Assembly (NCBI GenBank): GCA_963682175.1
Contig: OY821786.1
Coordinates: 32,977,501-33,041,500 of the forward strand
Length of the DNA: 64,000 nt
Source: Triglochin maritima
Lineage: Eukaryota; Streptophyta; Magnoliopsida; Alismatales; Juncaginaceae
Reading direction: 5' to 3'
Shown: piece by piece, positions 20,753 through 32,033 of the stretch
How the letters are laid out: each line of letters starts with the position of its first letter
How positions within the stretch are numbered: position 1 is the first letter of the stretch
Notes under the pieces: model-generated
Databases searched by the model: none
Seen by the model: the letters and a program-made list of their open reading frames with translations, nothing else
What the model was told of the DNA's origin: nothing
Made by a program: the position numbers and the translations under genes

Positions 20753-22402
20753 CGAAGAGAATGTGTTATAAAAGCTTACTTTTATATGTCAATTATTATG
20801 AATTGGATGTACAAATATTTTGTTCCTTGATTAATGTATTCGTCTTTTAGAGGTGTTAAGGAAAAAGTTCTTGGCCTTTAACTGTAGAGTTCTAACAAAT
20901 AATGGTTTACAAAAATCGAAAGTTATCCACAATCATTTTAATTGATATGGAACATTAATTACTGAGATAAGATTATCGTGTTGGTCATCGATTATTGTAG
21001 CTCTACAAATATTTGACGACACAAGTATATAAAAGAGGAAAATGGTTACTTTTATATATTGAATAGACCTAGCAAGAGAAACATTATGGAATTGTGTTAT
21101 GTGTCATTAATGTTTTTATTGTGTATTGATTTCTAAGATACGAGACTTATGTCTTTTCATATAAGAAGTATTTAATTTGATTATTGTCAAAAACTGTCAT
21201 TGAGTATAGTGATAAATGCAATAGTTGGTTGAATATGACTTATGTTGGAAAAGATAGTTGGTCAAAGGATTATCATTGTCACTCTTTACTTGAATAATGA
21301 TATTAGTGGACCATTGATAAAGAAAAATTATAATGTGCACAATGTGACTTCTGTTAAGTTACATATTTATAATTAGCTTAAGATCTCACGAAATGAATAT
21401 ATAATACAAAGATGACACATTTCTACTTTGTATCTTAATATCATGAGACAAAGGATAGACACAAGTGATATTTTACATATCACTAAGTAAATCGTGTTTA
21501 GTTCGAGTGAGCAAAATATCTTTGTTATTTGAGTAACTATAATGTGTAGCTAGATACCGCTTACAGTTTCTGATATAATTTGTTTTATATCATTGCAACA
21601 TAACTTAGATCCTCCTATATGTCACACCACAAAATGGAAAACAAGAAATATAATTTTATATTTTATATGATATATTAAGTTTCATGTGTTATGAAATAAT
21701 ATACATGTGGTAAAATACTAAAATAAATATGTCGTGAAAATGACATCGTTAGAATAATAAATAAATTCATATGAGATGTATATATATTATGGGGTATAAT
21801 GCTTTGATATTATATATGATAATATATTACATGATATAATGTGATCTACAAAATTATAACATATGAATTTGCCAAAACCCCAAATTCCAAATTTTGTTGG
21901 ATATTAATCCAAAATTTGGTGAAGTCAAAAACAGTAAAAAATGGTCCAACCTTTTGACAACGTTTTTGCATATATTAATAAGAGAATTTTTAATGATTAA
22001 TTGCTGGATTTAATCCACTTTGGTCAAAGGTAGTTATGGGATGATAATGTGGCAAAATAAACAAAAGCTCATGTGCAAAGTGGTTTTGCACATGATGTGG
22101 TTTAGTGGAAATGTAAACAAGAGAACATGTGTAAGTGGTTTGCACATTATGTGGTTTAGTGGAGAGATTAATAAGGGATCATGTGTAAGTGGTTCGCACA
22201 TGATGTATGTTAGAAGAAATCCTATAAATCGGTTCATCATCCATTCCTTGTTAATACTAATGCAAAAATAATATGTAGAAGACATGATATTAGAATAAAT
22301 ATAAAATAATATACATGAAATCGTCGAAAATATGGAAATCGATCTTGTATGCATATATAAAATTTTAAAATATATACATACATAGGGGAAGAAAATCCTA
22401 CA
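20753..22402 (+). mobile_element. 5' LTR of copia A1 (1,650 bp)
   Basis: It starts CGAAGAGAATGTG, where the consensus start is TGAAGGGAATGTG, and ends ATCCTACA. It carries three tandem ~53-bp units (22071-22225) around GTGGTTTGCACATGATGTGG. It lacks a ~250-bp segment that the 3' LTR has, so the two LTRs carry different internal deletions. Confidence 0.9.
22071..22225 (+). repeat. Tandem 53-bp repeat in the family A LTR, three copies
   Basis: Each unit contains a palindrome-like GCACATGATGTG followed by GTTTAGTGG and a purine-rich spacer. The same array occurs inverted in the A2 LTRs at 44065-44215 and 52865-53020, but not in the solo LTR at 6443. Confidence 0.8.
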
Positions 22403-22403
22403 A

Positions 22404-22415
22404 TGGTATCAGAGC
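22404..22415 (+). other. Primer binding site of copia A1 (tRNA-Met type)
   Basis: TGGTATCAGAGC, one base after the LTR end CCTACA. This is the exact plant copia consensus complementary to initiator tRNA-Met. Confidence 0.9.
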
Positions 22416-23093
22416 ATTTAGTTCATATTTTCAATGATTAGACTATATAATTAATTTTCGTTTACTATCTCTAATCGAAACAATTCATGTTTTTTGTCTT
22501 TTTCGATTTTCCGACCGTTTTGTTGATTTAATTCTAATTGATTCTTTTGATAGTTTTAAATATTTTAAAACACGTCATATGAATGATAGAATTAAGATTT
22601 AGACTTATGTCTAATATATAAATTTTTTATTTTAATATTAAATGATTATTTTATGAGGAATCGATAAAACGAAAGAGACATAAGTTTATCTTTCCTTAAA
22701 AGTTTTTTTCTTTTGGAAATTGGATAAACAACATTTCCAATGTTTTCTATTTTGAACTATGGATGTATAAAATCATATCTAAAGGATTTCAAATAATTTT
22801 TGAATTGTTTGATTAAGAGATGAATGATAAATTAAATCGAGTAATATATAGTATATGTACATGCGTTTCTTTTGTTCTCTTTTGCAGGGATATGTGACTT
22901 TGTATGTTCCATCGAAGCCATGTCTAAATGAACGATGTGAATGTTACTATTATTATTCAATCACAGGGGCTTATGTATGTAAAAGCCAATTATCTATGTA
23001 TATGCATGCATATGAATTTTTTTACATAGGACTTGCATTAGACAATTTTCGAAATTGTGAGATGCATGTTTATATTTTGCAATATCTGCATCC

Positions 23094-23171
23094 ATGGTGC
23101 AAGAAGAAGTCGCGGAGAAGGCGCAAAGGTCAAGGACGCGGGAACATATAAACTCACATCAATGTGTGTGA
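23094..23171 (+). CDS. Short conserved leader ORF of copia family A (25 codons)
   Basis: In the leader of A1 an ATG at 23094 opens a frame of 25 residues, starting MVQEEVAEKAQRSRTREH and ending at TGA 23169-23171. The same frame is kept in A2 (minus strand, about 51755-51835) with one substitution (E to K near the end). Another frame of the same DNA encodes a basic CKKKSRRRRKGQGRG stretch. Whether either is translated is unknown; upstream ORFs in the leader can regulate gag translation. I give it low weight. Confidence 0.25.
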   Translation: MVQEEVAEKAQRSRTREHINSHQCV

Positions 23172-23856
23172 ATGGATAAATTTATGTTTGTGTGCTTGAC
23201 ATGTATGTGATTGTATGAATGAATGTTAGGATGTGTATAGATATAAATATGCATGATCACCTAAATTATAAAATCATATATAAATATTTAATTGTCCAAC
23301 CAAAAATTGAGTATTTTCATTCTTATTTCATCCACTAGCAGTCATCGATCGAGTAATATTCTGCTCGCCCTTAACAGGAGATAGCTTCCTTCATCTTTGG
23401 GAATAGTGTGAGATACGAGGTTGTCTATTGTTGTACCATGAATAGATGTGCAAGGTGTGATTCGCCCTTAGTGGACACCGAGTATATTTATTTGTGAATA
23501 CAATGGATAAACGTATCTCGTATCAAATGAAATAAGTTTTCTTAACAAGACCCGGAGCCCTCGATCGTTTTTGGGAAAAAGAGTTTTGATTAGGAGAATT
23601 GGTTAAATTCTCTCTTAACTAAAACGACAAGAGTCATAGGCGTTTTAAATGCAAAAGTTGCAAAATTTCGAAATGGTCATGATTAGAAAATATTTTCTTA
23701 CCTTGATTTTATAATATATCTGATAGCCCTTAGCTAGTTTATTTATAATTGATGGGATCTTGAATTGCTGCATTTATGGACATTTTGATTTATTTGCGGT
23801 ATTGATTTTCAAACATAAAATTGACGTTAAATCTCATATAAATTTATTTTGTAGAA

Positions 23857-24340
23857 ATGTCAAATATTCAACATATTGTGCGATCTATGATGGAAAAACA
23901 TCATTTGACAAATAATGATTCAAACTTCATAATCTCGCAACTCAAGCTCAATATCGTGTTGAAGTTTGAGAAATTATCTCATATTTTGGATGATGAAATC
24001 CCAAAATTAAATGAGAAGACAATCGAAAATGAGAAGGAGGCTAAAGCCAAGTGGGAACGCCAAAAGAACCAAGTTCACTGTCTAATGTTGACCTTCATGG
24101 GTTACTCGCTTCAAGCGAAATACTTGGACTCAAAACCCAAGAAGAGTATGAAAGCTTTAACAAAGATGCTCATGGATAGTGCTAGAAACGTGAGTTATAA
24201 GACCACCATAACATTCACAAGGTGCCACATGGCGGAGGAAACATCGGTGTCCATGCATTTTCTTACTATGAAATGATACCTTGAGAAGTTGTCAAATCTC
24301 TCTTCCCCGATGTCCGATGACATTACAGAAGATTTGATTC
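23857..24340 (+). pseudogene. Copia A1 gag, 5' part
   Basis: The frame starts MSNIQHIVRSMMEKHHLTN, with a long helical segment ending in KWERQKNQVHCLMLTFMGYS. It includes the pattern that in copia gag precedes the UBN2 core. A TGA at 24274-24276 interrupts it where A2 has GGA. The frame then reaches the TSD GATTC, where LTR B1 is inserted. Gag assembles the particle; this copy is broken. Confidence 0.75.
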
Positions 24341-25849
24341 TGTTGGCTTATTGGCCTTAATCTATGTTTTGATGATTTAATCAACCTAATCTTAATTAGG
24401 ATCATGTAGAGTAGCACACATGTTGCATCGCATATATATTGCTTTGTGATAACTTCTACAGGTGATCAAGACTCAAGGAAGAAAGTAAATCAAGTCAAGA
24501 CATGTAATCAAGTTCATTTGAAGACATGTAATTTGGTATTTCTTTGAGTCTTAGGAACTTGTGTAAATTGAGCATACTTGAGCTAAAATCAACTTAAACA
24601 CACACTAGGTTCCTTATAGAAGTTACACAAGAAATTTCACATAATTTGGACTTCAATAGATCACCCAAACTTAGACCGGAAAACACTAAACCTGAACCTA
24701 AACTGCCTGCCCACTTTCGGTCGACCGATACAGACCGTTCGGTCGACCGGAGGATCAATTATCCTGTTTGTGTTTTCACTGCCCGGTTTCGGTCGAACGT
24801 GCATACACTTTCGGTCGACCGTGTGAACTTATTTTTCCGATCGTTAGCTTTGTCGTATATACCCAACGGTAGTATTCGTATTAAACCAAAAATACCCCAT
24901 ATACGTTTTCATGTATCGGTCGACCGAGGACCTTGTTCGGTCGACCGAATGCCTATCTCTTGACAAACTCGAATCTCCTGGACAAAATCGGTCGACCGTT
25001 GGACCTTAGCTCGGTCGACCGAATAGATCATTGTTTGTCAACCCCAAAGTGCCTGATGCAAATCGGTCGACCGAACCCTATTCGGTGTTCGACTGATCAC
25101 TTAAGTGTACCTGAGTCTTAGCGTTGGGCGGTCGACAGTTACCTAACTGGTCGACCGAACTGAGTTCAAAACTGCCAAACGGTCGACCGTTCATCCCGAT
25201 CCGGTCGACCGAATTAACTCAGAATTGGGTCCTACGAGTTTCTGTTTTATGTATCCTACACCAACACTCACCCAATCAACCCCAACATATCTATTCTCTC
25301 TAATGCATATATAAAGAGTTGTAAAACACATTTTAACACAACTCTCCCACACATATTTGCCTCCTACATTAGAGAGATCATTCCAAACACTCCAAGCCTC
25401 AATTTCCACACTTAAGATCAATTCTTATCTTTCTCAAGTGTGCTCAAGTTTAGAGAGTGATTGTCCCACTCAATTTTGTTGCTGTCAAAGAAAAGTAAAG
25501 GTTTCGGTGAAAGCTTGAAGCATCCCTCTAGGATCGTGAGAGGAGTAGCCAAGCTCGGCGAGGGTTGTTCGCGAGTTTGAGGATTGTAAAGGCGTTCTCT
25601 CCCGGTCCGGAACGAGGAGTGGTTAGTGAAGTCGTGAGCGGAGCTTGGTGATCCGAGTGGAGCTTGTAAGAGAGGACTCGGACCCGGGTGGGGTGCCGAA
25701 CCTCTATAAAAATCCCCCGACTTCTTGTGGTTTACATTATTCCTTTCTCTAACTTTTGTTTGTTTATTCCGCTGCGCATTTGATTGCTTAATCAAGTAGA
25801 TGATTAGGATTAGCCATAATTGTGGACCCATAACCCACACAGTCCTACA
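24341..25849 (+). mobile_element. Solo LTR of copia family B (copy B1), nested in A1 gag, TSD GATTC
   Basis: It starts TGTTGGCTTATTGGCC and ends AGTCCTACA. GATTC occurs at 24336-24340 and again at 25850-25854. Element A2 keeps the unoccupied counterpart of this site (minus strand near 50645), where the gag sequence reads through, which confirms the boundaries. A TATA-like box (TATATAAAG) is at 25308-25316, about 95 bp downstream of a palindrome array. There is no internal region, so it arose by LTR-LTR recombination. ORFs inside it are not genes. Confidence 0.95.
24717..25212. repeat. Palindrome array in LTR B1: 11 exact GGTCGACC sites
   Basis: Sites begin at 24719, 24741, about 24806, 24918, 24939, 24990, 25013, about 25066, about 25149, 25181 and 25203, most flanked by C...G. 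Successive members are often paired with spacings of 22, 21, 23 and 22 bp (24719/24741, 24918/24939, 24990/25013, 25181/25203). Diverged versions (TTCGACTGA, GTCGACAGT) lie between them. Corresponding arrays occur in B2 (41915-42390) and B3 (48107-48600). Confidence 0.9.
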
Positions 25850-25854
25850 GATTC

Positions 25855-26260
25855 TTAGCTCTCCAGCCCCGTCCTACAAGAACTTCGTTATGCACTATCA
25901 TGTGCGTGAGAAAGGGGCGAGTCTTGAGGAGCTTCACAACGCTCTCAAAATCGCTGAAGTTGACATGAGCAAGGGTTGGGACAAGCACGTCTTAGCCGTC
26001 CATGGAGGGAGCAGGAAGATTACCAGAGGTAAAGGCAAAAACAAATTGGCCAAAAAGGCGTTAAAGGGAATTGGAGTGGGGGTGCTCATACGAGTACATC
26101 GAGGGGGAATTCTTCGAAATCTCTGACTCCTAATACAGAGTGTTAACATTGCGGTGGAAAATGACACATCTGCCCGAATTGCCCCAAGTACAAGGAGAAT
26201 CTTGACAATGGGGTAATTGAGCGAAAACGCCCCAAAAAGGCTAAAAGTATATTTGTTATT
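25855..26260 (+). pseudogene. Copia A1 gag, 3' part with decayed zinc knuckle
   Basis: After LTR B1, gag resumes with SSPAPSYKNFVMHYHVREKG, a helical segment EELHNALKIAEVDM and a Lys/Gly-rich stretch. The zinc knuckle (CX2CX4HX4C) follows at 26141-26190 with two in-frame stops. One of them, TAA at 26144-26146, is present at the same place in A2 (50359-50361). In A1 a small frameshift precedes the knuckle. Confidence 0.75.
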
Positions 26261-29200
26261 GAAATAAATTTAGTCATCTCTGTCTGTGATTGGGTAATTG
26301 ATATTGGATCTTGTGCTCACATAATTTCTAATATGCAGCTATTAAAGGATATGAAGGAACTCGTGAAGAACGAGATGATTTTGAAGGTAGGAAAGGTGCA
26401 AACGTTGCTGCGATTGTATAAGGTTATGTGGAGCTTCAATTGTCTAGAGGTTTAAATATATGTTTAAAGAACGTCTATTATGTACCTTCGATCAAGAATA
26501 TTATTTCTGTATCATGTTTAGATATGGATAATTTTTATATAAATATTTCAAACTCTTACTTGTCTATATCGAAGAATGGAATTTTCTATGCAAATACTTT
26601 CAGAAAAAATGGACTCTATTTGCTTGAACTAAATAATAGACAAATTTTAACAAAAAACTTAAAACTACTCACGTGAATGATACAATCTTGTGGCACTATC
26701 GTCTTGGTCACATAAATGAAAAACACATCAAGAAATTGCAAGAAACTAACCTTCTTGGTCAAATTGATTTTAAATCATTGGAGATATGTGAACATTGCCT
26801 AATGGGAAAAATGACCAAGATACCTTTGAAGAAGAAAGGTTCGAGAGAGAATAACTTGTTGTATTTGATACATTCCGATGTATGTGGTCCAATGAGTACA
26901 AGTGCGACAGACGATTTTAGGTACGTCATTACATTCACGGATGACTATAGTCGTTATGGCTATATTTATCTAATGAGAAACAAAAGTGAATCCTTCACCA
27001 AGTTCAAAGGATTGAGGAATGAAGTAGAGAACAAACTCAACAAGAAAATCAAGTCTCTACAAACCGATCGTGGAGGTAAGTACTTAAGTATCAAATTTTA
27101 TTCGTTCCTAAAAGAGTGTGGTATTGTACCACAACTCACTCCGCCTGGTACACGTCAATGGAATGAGGTATCCGAAAGGATGACATTGCTTGACATGGTT
27201 CGATCGATAATGAGTGAAGCTGAATTGCCATTTTACTTTTGGAGTAATGCACTAGAAGTTGCGGCTTACACACTAAATAATGTTTCATACAAGTTCCTAG
27301 AGAAAACGCCTTATGAGCTAGGAGTGGTAAAATAGCTAAGCTCAATTTTTTCAAGATTTGGGGTTGTGAGGCCTACGTCAAAAGATTGATATCAACCAAA
27401 CATCAACCAAAAGCGGATAAACACTTCATTATAGGTTATCCTTGTGAGATAAGAGGATACTACTTTTGGCATAAAACCTCTAATCGAGTGATTGTCAAGA
27501 GGGATGTCATATTCTTAGAGAAATAATTTCTCGAAAGAATTAAAAGTAGTGGGAGTAGAATTGTGTTTAAGGAAACTCAAGATATTCTACAAGATCATGA
27601 TATGTATGATGACATTCAAGATCATGAAGGTCCAACCGAGGTTCCTTTGGTTAGTGGGAGCATGAGTGAGAAACTCTCGCAAGCAATTGTGAATGAAACT
27701 CAGTCATCCCCACCAAGTGTACGTTTAAGAATCCAACATGAACAAATTCCGCAAAAAATTGTGGAAGAAGTTCAAGAAGTACACGTAGAACTAAAAGAAC
27801 TTAGAAGGTCTACAATGGAAATGAAGAAACTCGATATGTATTTGGGACTTCATGAGATTATGGTACTAGATACCAATGATCCCTCGACCTTGATAGAAGC
27901 AATGGAAAGAGAAGACTCCAAACTATGGTTTAAAGCCATGGAATCTGAAATAGAATCCATGTATGATAATCAAGTATGGAAATTGGTTGACATTCCTCAA
28001 GGAAAGAAAGTCGTTCAAAATAATGGGTCTTTAAGAGGAATGTGAACATGGATGAGAACTTGACAACCTACAAAGCAAGACTTGTAGCAAAAGGTTTTAC
28101 TCAAATTCAAGGAATTGATTATGATGAAACTTTTCACTGGTTGTCATGTTCAAGTCTATTCGGATTGTGCTCGTTATAGCCACATTTCATGATTATGAAA
28201 TATGGCAAATAGATGTCAAAACACCGTTCCTTAATGGGAACATGGAGGAGGATGTGTACATAGTACAACTTTAACGTTTTGAAGATCCAAAGAATAACAA
28301 GAAAGTATGCAAGCTTCAACAATCCATTTATGGATTGAAGCAAGCATCAAAGAGTTGGAACAAACGCTTTGACGAGGAAGTCAAAAAGATTCACTATGTT
28401 CAAAGTAAGGAAGAGCATTGTATGTCGTTGACATACTCCTCATGGGAAATCATATACCTTTGCTATAGAAAACGAGAAGTTTTATTGAAATCTGCATTTT
28501 CAATGAAAGACATGGGTGAGGCTCAATACATCTTGGGAATCAAGATATATAGAGATAGATCCCGTAGACTCATTGACCAAAGTCAACGTATATACATTGA
28601 CAATGTCTTGGAAAGGTTCAACATGAACAACTCCAAAATGGCAATGTGCCAATGAGTATGAGTGTGCAACTCAAGAAGTCTCAACGTGTTGAATCATATA
28701 AAGACTTGGAGTACATGAAAGATATTCCTTATGCTTCGGCAATATGATCAATCATATGTCATGACTTGCACAAGACCTGATGTCTCGTATGCTCTAAGCG
28801 TGACAAGTCGTCATCAATCCAACGTAGGTCCTGAGCATTGGACTGCAGTAAAGAATATTCTGACGTACCTTAACCAGACCAAAGAAAGTTTCTTGTTCAT
28901 GGAGGACAAAAGGAGCTAATAACTGAGGGCTATTCGGAATTGAGTTTCATGAGTGATTCCGACGATAGGAGGTCGCAATCAGGATATGTCTTTCTTCTGA
29001 ATGGTGGAGTCGTGAGTGGGCGTAGTTGGAAGCAAACCACTACGGCTGACTCAACCACCGCTTCCAAAGTAATGGCTTTCGCTGAAGCGAGCAAGGAAGG
29101 AGTGTAGATTAAGAAGTTCCTTGAAGAGTTTGGAGTAATTCCCTCGAGCGAGAGACTCATGGAGTTATTTTGCGACAATAGTACATTTATCTCGCAAATC

Positions 29201-29330
29201 AAGCATCCTAAATCACACCACAATGTGAAGTACATGGGTCGCAAGTATTTTGTCACACGTGACTTCATCGACGAAGGCAAAATAGAATTATTTATGGATG
29301 GACACAAACTAGAACCCAACTGATCGATTC
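26261..29330 (+). pseudogene. Copia A1 pol (protease, integrase, reverse transcriptase, RNase H)
   Basis: Domains appear in copia order. Protease: WVIDIGSCAHI near 26290-26330, where the usual active site D-T/S-G is D-I-G. Gag-pre-integrase: WHYRLGHI (26690-26720) and CEHCLMGK. Integrase: HSDVCGPM and FTDDYSRYGYIYLM for the two aspartates, with the glutamate in SERM near 27170. A spacer leads to the reverse transcriptase start (LWFKAMESEIESMYDNQVWK, 27920-28000). The RT catalytic motif at 28421-28432 is YVVD instead of YVDD, and flanking codons are deleted. RNase H is broken into pieces between 28730 and 29330. Stops and shifts are numerous, so the enzyme is dead. Confidence 0.85.
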
Positions 29331-29484
29331 ACCAAACTCTTATCCCAAACCAAAGGCGAAATGTATTTCGAGTCCATCGGTCTGAGGAATCATGTGGAGT
29401 GGTATGATGAGTGATTTGAGAGGGTTACCCTAGTTATTATTGTTTTAGACATTAAGAATGTATGTCAAAGAAAACTTTGATAAC

Positions 29485-29495
29485 AAATGGGAGAT
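29485..29495 (+). other. Polypurine tract of copia A1
   Basis: AAATGGGAGAT directly precedes the 3' LTR start TGAAGGGAATGTG, matching the usual copia plus-strand primer. It sets the LTR start nine bases earlier than the more obvious TGTG. Confidence 0.75.
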
Positions 29496-31054
29496 TGAAG
29501 GGAATGTGTTCTAAAAGTTTATTTTATATGTCAATTATTATGAATTGGATGTGCAAATATTTTGTTCATTGATTAATGTATTTGTCTTTTAGAAGTGTTA
29601 AAAAAGATGCTCTTGGTCCTTAACTGTAGAGCTCTAAAAGATAATGGTTTACATAAATCAAAAGTTATTCACAATCATGGTAATTGACATGAAACATTAA
29701 TTACCGAGATAAGATTATCGTGTTGATCATCGATTATTGTAGCTCTACAAATATTTGACGACACGAGTATATAAAAGAGGAAAATAGTTACTTTTATATA
29801 TTGAATAGACCTAGCAAGTGAAACATTATGGAATTGTGTTATATGTCATTAATGTCTTCACTGTGTCTTGAATCCTAAGATATGAGACTTATGTATTTTC
29901 ACGTAGGAAGTGTTTAATTTGATTATTGTCAAAAGTTGTCATTGAGCATAGTGATAAATGCAATAGTTGGTTAAGACTTATGCTGGAAAAGATAGTCGGT
30001 CAAAGGATTATCATTGTCCCTCTTTACTGGAGTAATGATACTAATGGGCTCTTGATAAAGCGAAATTATAATGTGCACAATGTGACTTGTGTTAAGTAAC
30101 ATATTTATAATTAGCTTAAGAGATCAAGAAATGAATATATAATACAAAGGTAATACATTTCTACTTTGTATAATATTCTTAATATTATGAGGCAATAGAT
30201 AAACACAAGTGATATTTTACATATCACTAAGTGGATCGTGTTTAGTTCGAGTGAGCAAAACTTTTTTGTTATTTGGGTAACTATAATATGTAGATAGATA
30301 CAACTTATAATTTATGATATAATGTGTTTTATATCATCGTCATCATAACTAAGATTTTCTTATATGTCACACCACAAAAATGAAAAACAAGAATATAATT
30401 TTATATTTTATATGATGTATTAAGTTTCAGGTGTTATGAAATAATATACATGTGGTAAAATAATAAAATCAATATGTCGTGAAAACGACATGATTAGAAT
30501 AATAAATAAATTCGTATGAGATGTATATATATTATGGGGTATAATGTTTTGACATTATATATGATAATATATTAAATGATACAATGCGATCTACAATATT
30601 ACAACATATGAATTTGCTAAAACCCGAATTCCAAATATTGTTGGATATTAATACAAAATTTGGTGGAGTCAAAAACATCGAAAAATGGTCATTATTCAAG
30701 TGTTTGGAGATTAAATTCTCATGAGCTTTAGATGAGTTATTAGCTAGATTCTAATCTTAATTTAGAGATTGATTGCCTAGCTCTTTTCTCTCTAATCTTG
30801 TTTAGAGTTTGGTGAACACTTGGAGGCGAATTGGTGGACGATTCAACAGGCAACGCAACTCCGGATCTTCATAAAGGTTTTAGAGAACATTTGGGTATGA
30901 TCATCTTATATTTATTTTAATATTTATGTAGTTACATGATATTAGAATAAATATAAAATAATGTACATAAAATCGTTGAAAATATGAAAATGGATCTTGT
31001 ATGCATGTAAAAAAAATTAAAATATATACATACATAAGAAAACGAAATCCTACA
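29496..31054 (+). mobile_element. 3' LTR of copia A1 (1,559 bp)
   Basis: It starts TGAAGGGAATGTGTTC and ends ATCCTACA, followed by the TSD TTTAC. It retains the R-region block around TTGGTGAACACTTGGAGGCG that is absent from the 5' LTR, but lacks the 53-bp tandem units. Confidence 0.9.
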
Positions 31055-31059
31055 TTTAC

Positions 31060-31836
31060 AAACTTAGATCGGTTAAGTTACATAATGATAATAAATGACT
31101 CGGATACAATGAAACTATTTGGGTAAAGTGGTCTGAATCTGGAAAAAATGTACCCAGCTTTGGCCTTAGATCTTGAACCCAACATGGACGTTTTCAACTG
31201 GCATGGGTGCATCAAGTTGAATCCTTGATTTGGCATTGAAACTCTTGGTTCCTCAACTTGGTCAACTGAATATAACTTTTGATCAACATTTTGGATCACC
31301 TTATTTCCGTGCTCGGTAATCGTGGGCTCCTTTATTTGCCTCAGGAAATATTGGTTTCATGTTAGGGGTCTAATTTCTAACCGTGTGAACTTAATTTGTA
31401 TTAAATTTGACACACAATCTCAACAACAAATTAATTGTTCTATAAAAATAACCTTAAAATCATGTGGTCCATAGGCCCCACCACCTATGTCACCAATATC
31501 CTGAACTTGTGGTTCCGATAATAATGCCGTGTAGTGTTTCACTGGAAAACATGATATTGATCAAGCAAATTATGGATCAAAATTATGTGTAGATGTAATT
31601 TTCACCCAGAAAAATTTAAAATGTTTGTTGTCAACAACCTATTAATGGAAAAGTTTGCTAACTTCTTTAACTAATTGAGTGTACATTTCCAACAAATCGA
31701 AATTGTTGGTTGTGTTTATCTTAAAAGCACTGTGTTGCCATGATCAAATAAATTGACGATACTCAAAAGTTTTAATAGACAACTTAACTTTATGTGAATA
31801 TAACAAATGAGAAAAAAAGATATTCACTGCTTAACT
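31060..31836. other. Intergenic DNA, no feature recognised
   Basis: AT-rich sequence between the copia 3' LTR and a MITE. The minus-strand ORF at 31078-31299 has no recognisable relatives. Confidence 0.45.
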
Positions 31837-31843
31837 TTAATCA

Positions 31844-32026
31844 CTGGGATATTTGTTTGGGTGACAATAAGAAACAACGAAATTGACTTTATATCACCTG
31901 ATAGTAGCACCCAAGTAAATATCAAAGTTTTCCTATGACATTATGCCAAATAGTTACTTGGGTGCTACTATTAGGTGACATAAAGTCAATTTCGTTGTTT
32001 CTTATTGACACCCAAGCAAATATCCC
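31844..32026. mobile_element. Inverted-repeat MITE of about 183 bp, TSD TTAATCA
   Basis: Arms of about 75 bp are near-perfect inverted copies: GGGATATTTGTTTGGGTG at the left and CACCCAAGCAAATATCCC at the right, each continuing inward through TTGACTTTAT-type sequence. TTAATCA is present at 31837-31843 and 32027-32033. The whole element can fold into a single hairpin with a short loop around 31930. The superfamily is not certain: the TSD is 7 bp, or 8 with one mismatch. Confidence 0.85.
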
Positions 32027-32033
32027 TTAATCA

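Larger units (their letters stand above)
20753..31054 (+). mobile_element. Copia element A1, full length with nested solo LTR, TSD TTTAC
   Basis: A complete Ty1/copia element with 5' LTR 20753-22402, primer binding site 22404-22415, a 1.4-kb leader, gag, pol, polypurine tract 29485-29495 and 3' LTR 29496-31054. TTTAC lies at 20748-20752 and at 31055-31059. A family B LTR (24341-25849) is inserted in gag. Its pol contains gag-pre-integrase, integrase, reverse transcriptase and RNase H in copia order. Multiple frameshifts and stops show that it is no longer autonomous. Confidence 0.93.

Noticed and set aside
22855..23151. 98-residue ORF in the copia A1 leader
   Set aside because: The basic tail is conserved at DNA level in A2, but most of this frame is disrupted there. 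Only the 25-codon frame at 23094 is shared, and that at low weight.
24717..25212. CRISPR-like look of the spaced palindromes
   Set aside because: Eukaryotic nuclear LTR context, spacers not of uniform length, and repeat unit only 8-12 bp. Not a CRISPR array.
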